Assembly: GCA_963169055.1 (NCBI GenBank)
Contig: CAUJFU010000346.1
Span: 1-24,916, forward strand
Reading direction: 5' to 3'
Origin: Myxococcota bacterium
GTDB lineage: Bacteria; Myxococcota_C; UBA6777
Length of the DNA: 24,916 nucleotides
Every line of letters starts with the position of its first letter. The first letter of the stretch is position 1. A program made the translations under genes and the position numbers. Below the pieces are notes generated by a model. It saw only the letters and a list, made by a program, of their open reading frames with translations, searched no databases and had not been told where the DNA came from. Positions 1 through 10,200 of the stretch are shown piece after piece.

Positions 1-71
1 GAGCAACAACGAACACCTCCCTCTCCCAAAGCCATCCAACGCTCCGCACAAGCACAACAGCAACACCGCAC

Positions 72-102
72 AAAAAAAGTAAGGGGGGCGCTAACCCGCC
101 CC
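72..102 (-). terminator. Probable intrinsic terminator of the YfhO-like gene
   Basis: On the minus strand a GC hairpin (GGGGCG, loop GGTTAG, CGCCCC; plus-strand 85-102) is followed by CCTTAC and then a run of seven T. It lies about 60 bp past the stop of the YfhO-like gene, where a terminator is expected. The stem is short (6 bp) and the T-run starts a few bases late, so confidence is moderate. The rest of 1-163 shows no gene. Confidence 0.5.
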
Positions 103-163
103 ACCCCGGAGCGGGACTGCGCGCCTTATGAATCAGTTCAAGGGTTGGAGTGGTTTGTGGAGT

Positions 164-2539
164 TTAGGGAGCGCGCAGAGGAGAGGGTGAGCGCAACGGA
201 AGTCGGCGGTCAAGGAGCAAGGTGAGAAGAAACAGCAAGGCGGCAAAAGAAGTGAGGGCAGCACCGAGGAAGAAAGATCGCGGATGATAGGCGAGTTGGA
301 GGGTGTGTTGGCCTTTGGGGACACGGACACCCATGAGCATAAAGTTCGCACGGAACAGGGGGATCGGTTTTCCGTTGAGTGTAGCGCGCCAGTCTTTGTA
401 GAAGAGTTCGTTGATCAAGACGATGCCTTCGTTGGGGGCATCGAGCGTGGCGCGGATCTGGTTGAAGCTTGCGCGATGGACGACAGCAGGAACGCCGCGT
501 GATGGGGGTTTTGGGGGCGGTTTGGGAGCGAGCGACAAAGAACGCGGGGCATGGTGAAGCGTTAGCGGAGGCCAAGGCAAGACAGAAAGTCCCGCAACAT
601 GGGGCAGATCGTCTGCTTCAACGATCACAACCCTCCAATGATCGAGTTTTTGCATGGCGGGGATCACATCGTTTTTGCGATCGACTTGGACGACGTGCGG
701 CACCCACAAGATGCGCGGGATCGGGTCGATGAGTCGGTAGCTTTGGATGTATCCTTGTCGGCCTTCGTTTTGCCAACGCGAGGAGAAGCGTTGGTGCTTT
801 CCAAGGCACCATTGGTAGTGGTCGTTTCCGGGGAGACAAGCGAGGTAGCGATAGACGTTAAAGAATCGGAGGATATCGGGATCTTGGCGGATGATTGGCA
901 AAAGTTCGTAGTAGCGGCGAGAGAGCAAGGGGTGATCGTAGTTCATGGCGTCACGAACGAGGTAAATGTTGGAGGCATTGCGGGAGCCGTCTTCGATATC
1001 GTTCATGGTGCGGTAGGCTGCGAGGGGGCCGCGTGGTTGTGCGCGCAGGATCGGAGAAGTCCAACCGACAAAACGGCTGTGGGGGCTGGTGTCGTACATG
1101 GGGTGATAAGCGTAGAGATCGAAGACAAACACAAACAGGAAAAGGCCGTACCACCAAAGGCTGCGAGGTTCGATGCGCAAGGTAAAGAGAAAGGCCGCGC
1201 CCAGTACAAAGACCGCTGTGATGTGCAAGATCGGGCGAAGGGCGTGGTAATTCATCTCGTAGAGTTCTCCGAACCAGACGATGCCCCAAAGTGTGGGAAG
1301 CAACAGCAAGAGCGCAAAGGCAAGGCCGCGCAAAAAGCGTTTGCTGTGTTGTGCGGTGGCGCGGGCGAGCAACCCATCCAAACCGATCGCCACCAAGATC
1401 GGCAAGGCCACCGCCAAGAGGAAGTGGTAGCGGATCGAGCGACGAAACGTTGCAGCCCCGGGAAAACCGAGATAAACCAGATCGATGGCAAAGGCGTGCG
1501 GACCCATCGAAAGCAAGATCCCGAGGATCCCCGAGAATACGCAAAAGATCACCAAAGAGCGCAAACGACGAGACAAAAGCATCGCTGCTCCGGCCAACAC
1601 CAGCGTCAAGAGCCCGTGATAGTAAAGCGGTTCGTAGCCGGGGAGTAAAAAGCCCAACACATGGAAGTAATGAACCCATGTGTCCGCCATAAAATGATAG
1701 CCCACCCCCACCCGTCGCGTGGTATGAAGGATATCCATGAAAGGCAGCACAACCACCGCAGCAAGAGCACCCGCAACGGCGATACTAAACGGAAGCCACC
1801 GTAGCAAGGGCAAGATCACTTCTTTCCAGCCACACGCTCGCCCTTCTTGGACAACGCGAAAGACAAAGTACGCAGTCAGCCAAAACACGAGGTAAAACAC
1901 CCCGGGCGGTCCTCCCGCAAGGACGGACATTCCGCACACAAACCCCAACGCTGCGGCCCGTCGCCATGTTGGGCGAGCCATCAACCATTCAAGCGCCAAC
2001 ATCGCCCAAGGCAGCCACGCAAAGGATTGCATAAACTTGAGGTAATAGGCGCGGTTGACAAACCCGTTGGACATCGCAACCAAGCCACCCAAAAGTGCTG
2101 CTCGATGAGAAAGCCCGATCTGCCGAAGGTAGCAGTGCATCCCAAGGCCAAACAAACCGACAGGAGCCAAGGTCACCCATTCAAAGACATAAAACGCGCT
2201 GACCCGATCCAACAAGGCTCCCGCCACAAGGTAGATCCAAGACAGCGGATAATAGACGCCATTTTGCGGGTCTGAAACGATCGGAAAGCCAAAGTTCATA
2301 AACGGGTTATAGATCGCCCAATCCCCGCCGCGAAGAGCTTCGACGTGGACGTGCATATCGGGCCAATATTCGTGATAGACATCGCCGTTCATAAAAAGCT
2401 GATGGGGTGATTTGACCGTCCAAAAGCGCCAGAACTTGGCGATGGGTGCGAGAAAAAGATAAAAAAGCACCCATCCGATCCAAGCCCACCCACGCGAGCG
2501 TTGGGGAGGGATCGACGAATTCTCGTGTTCGTGTAACAA
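164..2539 (-). CDS. YfhO-like multi-spanning membrane protein (GT-C-type fold)
   Basis: Integral membrane protein of about 791 aa. The N-terminal two thirds hold many hydrophobic segments, beginning with GWVLFYLFLAPIAKF. The first extracytoplasmic loop carries an acidic motif (NGDVYHEYWPDMH), as is usual in GT-C-fold glycosyltransferase-like proteins. The C-terminal part matches the YfhO family end: a soluble domain with YKDWRATLNGKPIPLFRAN and GQHTLQLAYHPRSF, then one last membrane helix and a basic tail. Family members are linked to transfer of lipid-linked sugars to envelope polymers such as teichoic acids; the substrate here cannot be told. The frame is open back to a TTG at 2551, but I chose the TTG at 2537-2539 because GGAG (2546-2549) sits 6 nt upstream of it. 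The MITE begins only about 10 bp beyond that SD, so the gene's promoter is inside or beyond the insertion. Family call firm, function loose. Confidence 0.85.
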   Translation of the reverse strand: MLHEHENSSIPPQRSRGWAWIGWVLFYLFLAPIAKFWRFWTVKSPHQLFMNGDVYHEYWPDMHVHVEALRGGDWAIYNPFMNFGFPIVSDPQNGVYYPLSWIYLVAGALLDRVSAFYVFEWVTLAPVGLFGLGMHCYLRQIGLSHRAALLGGLVAMSNGFVNRAYYLKFMQSFAWLPWAMLALEWLMARPTWRRAAALGFVCGMSVLAGGPPGVFYLVFWLTAYFVFRVVQEGRACGWKEVILPLLRWLPFSIAVAGALAAVVVLPFMDILHTTRRVGVGYHFMADTWVHYFHVLGFLLPGYEPLYYHGLLTLVLAGAAMLLSRRLRSLVIFCVFSGILGILLSMGPHAFAIDLVYLGFPGAATFRRSIRYHFLLAVALPILVAIGLDGLLARATAQHSKRFLRGLAFALLLLLPTLWGIVWFGELYEMNYHALRPILHITAVFVLGAAFLFTLRIEPRSLWWYGLFLFVFVFDLYAYHPMYDTSPHSRFVGWTSPILRAQPRGPLAAYRTMNDIEDGSRNASNIYLVRDAMNYDHPLLSRRYYELLPIIRQDPDILRFFNVYRYLACLPGNDHYQWCLGKHQRFSSRWQNEGRQGYIQSYRLIDPIPRILWVPHVVQVDRKNDVIPAMQKLDHWRVVIVEADDLPHVAGLSVLPWPPLTLHHAPRSLSLAPKPPPKPPSRGVPAVVHRASFNQIRATLDAPNEGIVLINELFYKDWRATLNGKPIPLFRANFMLMGVRVPKGQHTLQLAYHPRSFFLGAALTSFAALLFLLTLLLDRRLPLRSPSPLRAP

Positions 2540-2557
2540 GGCATTCTCCAAATAAGA

Positions 2558-2726
2558 TAGGACTTACGCAGTTGCCCAAAAAAACCCGTGTTCGCGGTAT
2601 TCCAAGCGAGAGGGTCGTCTGTGTGAAAAACAGGGGTCGTTTCGCCGACACGGGGTCTAGGGGCGTCGGTCTATGGTGGGGTGTGGGGTGAAACCCCACC
2701 ACATCAGCCCAAGTGCGTAAGTCCTA
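2558..2726. mobile_element. MITE-like non-autonomous element, copy 1
   Basis: A 169-bp element with perfect 13-bp terminal inverted repeats (TAGGACTTACGCA / TGCGTAAGTCCTA), flanked by the direct repeat TAAGA (2553-2557 and 2727-2731), which is consistent with a 5-bp target duplication. A TA duplication with the element starting at GGACTT is also possible. It encodes no transposase. Internally it has a second inverted pair (ACCCGTGT near 2584 and ACACGGGGT near 2648) and a strong hairpin near 2673-2702 (TGGTGGGGT / ACCCCACCA). A diverged full copy lies at 21017-21188. The element separates two divergent genes and so sits in their promoter region. The transposase family that moves it is unknown to me. 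Confidence 0.85.
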
Positions 2727-2882
2727 TAAGACGAGGATATCTTTATGCGCCAGCAGGTGGATCTTGCGCGTGATGTACGGTATACCTTTGCGGTCTGCGG
2801 GCGTCTGCATCCTACGAACAGAAGCCCCGTGTCGTCAAGCAAATCCAAAAGGAGCGCTGTTTTGCGGAAGGTTCTGTCTTTG

Positions 2883-5800
2883 ATGGTGGGTGTGTGTCAT
2901 TGGTGTTGGTCACGTCTTCGCTGGAGCGAACAAGGACGAGGGTTTGCGATCAAGCCCATCGGATGGGCGTTTTTGTTATGGGCGGGCTGGGCTTGTTCGG
3001 CGCACGCGCAAAACCCGCTGGATCTTGTGATGGGGGGAAAAAGCAGCGAGAGCAAGTCGGTACGGCTGCTTTCTCCGAGCGAGATCGAGATCGAAACGTT
3101 GCAGAGTCGACAAAAAGAAGTGCAGCAACACTACGCGGATCTGCAAAAACAACAGAACACACACCTTGAAGTGATCACACGGGAGATGCGGGAGTTGCGC
3201 GAAGACGCCGAACAAAATCGACGCGCACACACCCAAGCCATCGCACGCGCAGATATCGAAGAGGGCGTGTTGCGCGCACAGATCATGCGGCTGTACGAAG
3301 AAGAGCGCGTCTTGTTGCGCAGCATGGAATCTGCCTACTCTTCGCGATCACAGAGTTTGTTAAACTTGCGTGATATCCTCCAGTCGCATCTCACGACAAG
3401 AAAAAAGCTAAAAACATGGCTCAAACGGCGTTTTGGCCCCGAAGACGTCAAAAAGCTGCAACAACTTTTGATCCGCCTAGCTTTGCGGCGCAACCAAAGC
3501 GCAGAAGCCCACAAACAAAGTAGCCGCCAATTGGCCCAATTCAACCGATTGATCGAAGAAGGGCAAAGCGCTCTCCACCAAGCGCGCCAAGCGCTACTGG
3601 CCGCTCCTTCGGAGGTTGGCGACATCAGGTCTCCTTCCACGCAGCCCGTCACATCGCGCCCCGCGTTGCCTTCTCTATTGATCTCTCCGAACAAGTCGTC
3701 CGATCCGCTGATCGAGCGCCAACGTCGAACTTTTCTTGGAAGCCTCGAAGCACAACACAAACGCGTTCAATTTGATGTGGCACGTTTGCGTGTTCGTCTG
3801 CAACAGATCCGTCAAGAAGATGAGCGCTATAACCAAGAGTTTTATTCGTTTCGTATGCAGCTCTACGCTTTTTTGTCGAAACGGGCCGAGCGGCATCTTG
3901 GCCGCATCGCAGAGCGCACCGAAGGCGGCTTGTGGTTTCGCAAAAAGTTGCGCTTTCATCGCGACATCTGGGGAGGAATTCAAAAGCACAACCAACGCAT
4001 CGAAAAACAAAGCCCGATCGTTTGGGCTGCTTTCCGCAAAGAACTTGTGCGCAGTTATACAGGGGCGCGTTTGGGCCTAGGGATCGGGCTGGAGATTTTG
4101 CTTGTGCTTGGCCTGATCTTCTTGGTTCTCTCGACTTTTTGGCTGCGTGCGCAGATCCGCAAGATCTTGAAGCCGCTAACGGTGCGGATTGAAAAATCCA
4201 CGAACACCCGCCGTTTGTGGCAAACGCTTTGGCTTGCCCTTCAGGTATTGTACGACCATCTGCCCCTGTTGGTGGGGTATGCCGCGTTGTGGCTGTTGAT
4301 CGGTATGCTGAATGCCCCCGAGCCTTGGGAGAATGCGCTGGTTGGTCTGGCTTTGTTGTGGGTGTTTTTGCGCACAACGCTGACGCTGATCGAGCTGTTG
4401 TTTCATAAAGATCCGACAGAACGCCTTGTGACGGAGCTCGACGAAGCCACCAACACCAGTTTTCGACGCACGCTAAAAGTTGTGAGCGTTTTGTTGTTTG
4501 GGTTTTGGGCAGGAAAAGACCTGTTGTATGCGCTGAATTATCCGCCCGATGCGTTGGCTTTTGTTGACGTCGTGTTGGCTGCGTTTGTGGTGTTGTGCCT
4601 TCAACTGATCTTGTGGAACAAAGATGCGATCCTATCGATCCTCCCGAGAGATACGAAGTTTGGTCGGTTTGTTTTGCTCTGGACGTATCGGCTGTATCGC
4701 TATCTGTCGGCGTTGGTGTTTGTTTTGTTTGGGGTGTATGTGTGGGGATATCGGGCTTTTGCGGTGTTTGTTGCGCAGGGCTTGTTGTATTCCGTGTTGG
4801 TGTTGGTGTTGATCTACGGTGCGTATGACGTGCTGTGGCAGGCGGTGCTGTGGATCTTTGGCTTTTCACGGGGCGAACAAGCGGTGATTCAATTGGAGCG
4901 ACGTACGGCGCGCAACGTCATCCGCTTTTTGCAAGTGTTTGTGACGGGCGTGTTGTCTTTGTCGGCGCTGTTGTTTTTGCTCGAAGTCTGGGGGATATCG
5001 GGGGCATGGGAGGCGTTGGTGCAGGTGGTGACGTACCCTCTGGTGCGCGTCCAAGATACGCATATCACACCGATCTCTTTGGGAAAGTTTGCGATCGCTG
5101 TGGTGATCTCTGTTTGGTTGTCCAACGCCGTCAAGCGGCGGTTTTCGGACGTGTTGTATCCGCTGCTCAATCTTGCGCCAAGCAGTCAGTATGCCGCCAA
5201 TACCTTGGTCGGTTACACGATCATCATCGTGGGAGCTTTGGGGGGGTTGCAATGGATGGGGGTTGGACTTGGCGGATTGGCGGTCTTCGCTGGAGTGATC
5301 GGGATCGGTGTGGGCTTTGGATTGCAAAATATCGCCAACAACTTTATCTCCGGTCTTTTGATCATTTTTGGCCGCCCGATCGCCGTGAACGATGTGATCG
5401 AAGTGGGCGGTCTGATGGGCGAAGTCAAAGAGATCAGCACGCGCTCTGTGACGATCGAGACCTTGGATGGCCGTTTGGTGCTGATCCCCAATTCCGAGAT
5501 CCTGACAAGCAAGGTGATCAATTGGACCTTGGGGCCTCCGTACGTATGGGTCGACGTCAGTGTTGGGGTGGCTTATGGCAGCGACACCCAGCTTGTGCAA
5601 CGGCTGCTGTTGGAAGTCGCAGAGGCCCATCCCAACGTCGTCAAGACACCCGCTCCAAGCGTGCGTTTTCGCGACTTTGGGGCGAGCTCTTTGGACTTTG
5701 CGTTGTGGGTGGCTGTGGCTGATCCGCTTACACGCAACTCGATCTTGAGCGAACTTCGCTACGCGATCGACGAGAAGTTCCGTCGCAACGAGATCGTGAT

Positions 5801-6023
5801 CGCTTTCCCCCAACAAGATATCCATCTGCGCCCCGATCTGGAGGCTGCGCTGGTCGAGGCGTTCAAAACACAGGCCCCTGCGCCTTCTCCGCGCTCAATC
5901 CCTCCTCTCCCCGACGTTTCGCTCCAACCGACCCGCGAGATCCGCACTTTTGCGTCTCTTGAAGATTCCCCTTCCCGCCATCCCGAGCCGCACCCAACAC
6001 CCGAAAAAAAACACTCTGATTAG
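2883..6023 (+). CDS. Large MscS-family (MscK/MscM-like) mechanosensitive channel
   Basis: About 1046 aa. An N-terminal signal peptide (IGWAFLLWAGWACSAHAQ, likely cleaved after AHA) is followed by a long Gln/Arg/Glu-rich helical, probably coiled-coil periplasmic region (residues ~65-390, with a Pro/Ser linker near 250-270). About ten membrane helices follow from residue ~394. The MscS pore helix is clear at ~795-830 (GLGGLAVFAGVIGIGVGFG, then LQNIANNFISGLLI). The beta domain follows (VIEVGGLMGEVKEI, IPNSEILTSKVINW), then the C-terminal alpha/beta domain and a Pro-rich tail of about 50 aa. The role is release of solutes under membrane tension, in the inner membrane. Start choice: an ATG at 2745 has GAGG 8 nt upstream but would put 68 residues before the hydrophobic core. 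TTG at 2862 (GGAG, 7-nt spacing) and ATG at 2883 (GGAAGG, 11-nt spacing) both give a plausible signal peptide; I took 2883. Confidence 0.88.
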   Translation: MVGVCHWCWSRLRWSEQGRGFAIKPIGWAFLLWAGWACSAHAQNPLDLVMGGKSSESKSVRLLSPSEIEIETLQSRQKEVQQHYADLQKQQNTHLEVITREMRELREDAEQNRRAHTQAIARADIEEGVLRAQIMRLYEEERVLLRSMESAYSSRSQSLLNLRDILQSHLTTRKKLKTWLKRRFGPEDVKKLQQLLIRLALRRNQSAEAHKQSSRQLAQFNRLIEEGQSALHQARQALLAAPSEVGDIRSPSTQPVTSRPALPSLLISPNKSSDPLIERQRRTFLGSLEAQHKRVQFDVARLRVRLQQIRQEDERYNQEFYSFRMQLYAFLSKRAERHLGRIAERTEGGLWFRKKLRFHRDIWGGIQKHNQRIEKQSPIVWAAFRKELVRSYTGARLGLGIGLEILLVLGLIFLVLSTFWLRAQIRKILKPLTVRIEKSTNTRRLWQTLWLALQVLYDHLPLLVGYAALWLLIGMLNAPEPWENALVGLALLWVFLRTTLTLIELLFHKDPTERLVTELDEATNTSFRRTLKVVSVLLFGFWAGKDLLYALNYPPDALAFVDVVLAAFVVLCLQLILWNKDAILSILPRDTKFGRFVLLWTYRLYRYLSALVFVLFGVYVWGYRAFAVFVAQGLLYSVLVLVLIYGAYDVLWQAVLWIFGFSRGEQAVIQLERRTARNVIRFLQVFVTGVLSLSALLFLLEVWGISGAWEALVQVVTYPLVRVQDTHITPISLGKFAIAVVISVWLSNAVKRRFSDVLYPLLNLAPSSQYAANTLVGYTIIIVGALGGLQWMGVGLGGLAVFAGVIGIGVGFGLQNIANNFISGLLIIFGRPIAVNDVIEVGGLMGEVKEISTRSVTIETLDGRLVLIPNSEILTSKVINWTLGPPYVWVDVSVGVAYGSDTQLVQRLLLEVAEAHPNVVKTPAPSVRFRDFGASSLDFALWVAVADPLTRNSILSELRYAIDEKFRRNEIVIAFPQQDIHLRPDLEAALVEAFKTQAPAPSPRSIPPLPDVSLQPTREIRTFASLEDSPSRHPEPHPTPEKKHSD

Positions 6024-7189
6024 GCGGCGAGGGCATATTCTTTCCACAAGGTGTCGATGTGAGCGAGATCTTGGAGAAAGCGTTGGATGGTGGCAAACAA
6101 GGCATCGCGATCTTGGTGCAGGGCGGCGAGAATGTCTTTTTGAGGGGCGTCTTGTTCTTGGGGAAAATGCAGCAAACTGGTGAGCAGTTGCTGGAGTCGC
6201 TGGGCAATCTTTTGATCAGCTTGCAAGCGATCGCGCATAAAAGACGGGAGCAGGCGGATATTGTGGACTTGGAGAAGGTGGCTCCAGCCTGTGATCATGC
6301 GATGGATCTGGGTTTCCCAATCGAGTAAGCGCAGGCCGGACAATTTGTAAAACCGTTGAGCAAGGCGTTGCCGCCGCAAAAAGCCGAAGCGTTCGATGTG
6401 GTTTTGAATGGCTCGAAAATGCAAAAGCAAACCGCGCAACGCGCCGAGTATGCGGTGGATATGCGCATGAAGGCGTTGCATCTTCTGTGTTTCTTTTGAG
6501 GAGGAAGAGGCATCGGTTTGCGCAGAGAGGGGGAGAGCGGAGGAGCGGGCGTTGATCTTTTCGATGGCAACGTTGATATCGATCCCAGACGGCAGCGAGA
6601 GAAAACAGACGTTGTGTTGTTCGAGGGTGAGCGCCCACTGTTCGGCCAAGATCCGCGACCATCGCTCGACCAACGTCGGCCAAGGTTCTTGGGGTTGTTC
6701 GGCGGTGGCTTGTTCGGGCCACAGCAAAAACACGTGGCGGGTGGTTTCCTCTTGTTGGGTCGAAGTCGCGCTCAAAGCAGGCTCCCACACCTGCAAGAGG
6801 GAAACGATCTGCGCGAAGGCTGCAAAAAGTTGGCTCCATACTTCGTTCGGTTGCGTCCGTAGATCCGAAGCTTGCGCACAAGGGATCTCCCAAAAAAGCA
6901 CAGCCTCTGTTGTGAGCAAAGGCATCTTGGCGGAAGCGTCGGGCGTTTCGGCTTGTGGGTAGTGATGTTGAGGGGCCACAAAGCCAAGCTGTGCGCGCTC
7001 GGCGTCAGTGAGATGCGACGTAAAATTCGACAGGCCCGAAGGAGAAAAGCCCGACGCTTCGAGGCGCGTCTCGTAAAAGTTTCCCGCCCATCCATCGGAG
7101 AGCAACCGACGCAAGAGCCGCTGCGACCATGCACTTTGCAGGGCTCCGCACCAGACAAAAGATTGTGAAGACGGAGGTTGTGATATCAT
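6020..7189 (-). CDS. Hypothetical protein, downstream partner of the five-domain DsbA lipoprotein
   Basis: A 389-aa protein I do not recognise. It has no signal peptide, no convincing membrane helix and no cysteine-pair motif. The first ~190 residues are mixed, with aromatic stretches (EAVLFWEIP, RHVFLLWPEQ). After a Ser-rich linker (~residue 228-238, DASSSSKET) the C-terminal half looks all-helical and rich in Leu, Gln and Arg (LHAHIHRILGALRGLLLHFRAIQ, RLQQLLTSLLHFPQEQ), suggesting a helical bundle. It starts 25 bp after the stop of the DsbA-array gene on the same strand, so the two are probably co-transcribed. No clear SD precedes the ATG, so the start is uncertain. Its stop (6020-6022) overlaps the stop of the convergent channel gene by a few bases. 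It is very likely a real gene because the frame is open for 1.17 kb in a tight gene array. Function unknown. Confidence 0.75.
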   Translation of the reverse strand: MISQPPSSQSFVWCGALQSAWSQRLLRRLLSDGWAGNFYETRLEASGFSPSGLSNFTSHLTDAERAQLGFVAPQHHYPQAETPDASAKMPLLTTEAVLFWEIPCAQASDLRTQPNEVWSQLFAAFAQIVSLLQVWEPALSATSTQQEETTRHVFLLWPEQATAEQPQEPWPTLVERWSRILAEQWALTLEQHNVCFLSLPSGIDINVAIEKINARSSALPLSAQTDASSSSKETQKMQRLHAHIHRILGALRGLLLHFRAIQNHIERFGFLRRQRLAQRFYKLSGLRLLDWETQIHRMITGWSHLLQVHNIRLLPSFMRDRLQADQKIAQRLQQLLTSLLHFPQEQDAPQKDILAALHQDRDALFATIQRFLQDLAHIDTLWKEYALAA

Positions 7190-7214
7190 CGAATTATCCG
7201 AGATTTGGGGTTCT

Positions 7215-10200
7215 TTAACGGCGTGACGGCGGAGCGCAAGTGCCTGAGTTGTTGGTTCCGGGTGCGCAGTTTTCTTGTTTGGGTGCCAAGCGTGTGGGCG
7301 AAGGTGCCGTTGGTGCGGGGGCTTTCATCAAGTCCAGAGAAGGAACCAGCGAACCGTTGGGGTTGTTGGTGGGGTTGTTGGTTTTGGCGGGTGTGGGGGC
7401 TTTGAGCGCTGCTTCGATCGCTGCTTTGAGATCTTCGTAGGTGGGGGACTTGATGCGTGTGTTGTTGACAAAGAACGTGGGGGTTCCGCTGACACCAAAG
7501 CGTTCGCCGATCTCCATGTCTTTGTCGACGGCTTCTTTGTAAACGCCCGAATCAAGGGATTGTTGGAGGTGCAAGACATTCATTCCGACTTCTTGGGCGT
7601 AGCGTTCGAGATCGGCACGTTGGAGCTTGCTGTAGTTGGCAAAGAGTTTGTCGTGGTATTCCCAAAATTTCCCTTGCTCTTGGGCGACCATCGCTGCTTG
7701 CGAGGCGAGGTGGGCGTTTTTGTGGAAGCTCAACGGGTAGTGCTTAAACACAAAGCGCACGCGATCTTTGTATTCTGTGGCGAGTTTTTGAAGCGTCAGC
7801 GCGGCCTTGGAACAGAAGGGGCATTCAAAGTCGGAAAACTCAACCACCTCCACACGGGCTTTTTCAGCACCTTTCCATGCAGAGCCTTGGGTGGGGATGT
7901 TTGAAAAGTCAGGTAGCTCCGAGGCTTTAACACCTTTGGCGATCAGGATGTCGTTAAGCTTTTTGGCGATATCGCCAAAGCTCGCGCCTTGGGATGCCTC
8001 ATTGTTGACATAGAACGAGGGGGTTCCACCCACACCAAAACGCCCAGCAAGGCTCATATCCGCGTCGACTTCTTCTTTGTACCGACCGGAATCAAGGTCT
8101 TTTCTGAATCTGTCCATATCGAGGCCGATCTCTTGGGCGTAGCGATCGAGATCGGTGCGCAAGAGATTGCGTTGGTTGGCGAAGAGTTTGTCGTGGTATT
8201 CCCAGAACTTCCCTTGGGCACGAGCAGCGATGGAAGCTTGTGAGGCGAGATGCGCGTTTTTGTGGAAGCTCAGCGGATAGTGCTTGAAGACAAAACGCAC
8301 ATAACGGCCATAGGTTTTTTCGAGTTGTTTGAGCGTATTGGCGGCCCGCGAGCAATAAGGACACTCAAAGTCAGAGAACTCGACGACGGTTGCAAGGGGC
8401 TGTTTTGCGCCTTTCCAAGCGGAGTTTCGGAGGGGGATCTCGGTGGCCGAAGGAAGTTCGCTTGTGGGAACGCCTTTCTTCGAGAGGATCTCGTTGAGGG
8501 TTTGGGAAAGCGCCTTGTAATCGACCCCTGTGGCTTTTTTGCCTTCGACAAAAAAGCTTGGAGTGCCACTCACCCCGATGCGTGTGCCTTCTGCCATCTC
8601 CAGATCGACGCGCCCTTTGTAGATGCCGGAATCAAGGGCTTTTTTGAATTGATCCATATCGAGACCGATCTCTTGGGCATAGCGTTCGAGGTCGGCGCGC
8701 AAGAGATTGCGTTGGTTGGCAAAGAGTTTGTCGTGGTATTCCCAGAACTTTCCTTGCTCTTGGGCAGCGATGGAAGCTTGTGAAGCAAGGTGGGCGTTTT
8801 TGTGGAAACTCAGCGGATAATGCTTGAAGACAAAGCGCACGTATTTTTTGTAATCTGCGGCCAAAGCCGAAAGGGTGCTTGCGGCTCGCGAGCAATAAGG
8901 ACACTCAAAGTCAGAGAACTCGACGACCGTTGCGAGCGGGGTTTCTGCGCCCTTCCAAGCGGAGTTTCCGAGCGTGATCTCTTCGCCGGGTTCTTCGGGG
9001 AGGTCGGTTTTTTTGTAGCCTTTTTGCAAAAGGATGGGATCGATGGCCTCTTTGAAAGCAGAAAAAGACAAGCCGCTGCTCAGTTTTTGACCGTTGATAA
9101 AGAAGGTGGGGGTTCCACGTACACCGATTTTGTTGCCTTGGCGGATATCTTCGTCCACAAAGTTGCCAAGAGATACGGAGTCAAGGGCTTGGGTGAAGCT
9201 GTCCATATCCAGTTCGAGCGAGCGAGCATACGCAAGCAAAGACGGGCGTGTCAGGTTCTTTTGTCCGGCAAACAACAGATCGTGGTAGGCCCAAAACTTC
9301 CCTTGTTGGTGGGCGGCCATCGAGGCGGCCGCTGCGCCTTTGGCGGCAAAGTGAAAGCCGAGCGGATAATGCTTAAACACAACGCGTACTTTGTCTCCAT
9401 AAGCACGTGCGACTTTTTTAACGGCCTGTGCGCCTTGGACGCAGTAGGGGCATTCAAAGTCGGAGAATTCAACGATCGTCACAGGAGCATCATCAGGCCC
9501 GAGGGTAGGGGCTTCTCCTACAGCGATCACTTGGGGCTTGTCGTCTTCGGCGTCGCGGGGGCGTGGTGGGGGAGCAGCTTCGCGCTGTTTGCCTTTTTCG
9601 ATGATGGCGTTGTAGAGGGCATCTCCGCGTTGACCTTTGGCGATTTGGGGCTTGAGACGTTCGAGTTCGTCGTCGATCAGCCCTTTGACATCTTTGTCCG
9701 TGAGGGCGCTGGCGAGGCGTCCGTTGACGAAGGCGGTGGGGGTGCCTTGGACGCCCACTTGTGCGCCGAGTTTCATGTCTTCGTCTACTTCGGCGGCGTG
9801 GGTTTTTTTGTCGAGGGCTTCTTTGAACCGCGCCATATCAAGGCCGATCTCTCGGGCATAACGATCAAGGTGGCTGCGTTGAAGCTTGCGTTGGTTGGCG
9901 AACAGCTTGTCGTGGTATTGCCAAAACTTTCCTTGGCGCATCGCTTCGATCGAGGCTTGCGAGGCGAGATGCGCGTTTTTGTGAAAGCTGAGCGGAAAGT
10001 GCTTGAAAGCGTAGCGAACTTTTCCTTGGTATTGTTGGGTCAACGTTTCAAGGGTTTTGGCCCCACGCGAGCAAAAAGGGCACTCAAAGTCGGAGAACTC
10101 AACGATCGTTACAACCGCGTTTTTGTCGCCTTTTTGTGGAGAAGTTCCGAGGGGAACTTTCCATATCTCGGGAGCTTTCGTCGCGAGATTGAACTTTTTT

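Noticed and set aside
599-1648. A 349-residue plus-strand open frame opposite the YfhO-like gene
   Set aside because: It has no recognisable domain and low-complexity composition, and lies wholly within the conserved membrane protein gene on the other strand.
2446-2691. A small protein encoded across MITE copy 1
   Set aside because: It starts inside the YfhO-like gene antisense, has no SD, and the matching frame is not kept in copy 2.
3649-4869. A 406-residue minus-strand open frame opposite the channel gene
   Set aside because: Thr/Arg/Pro-rich sequence typical of antisense reading; the opposite strand encodes the channel's coiled coil and membrane helices.
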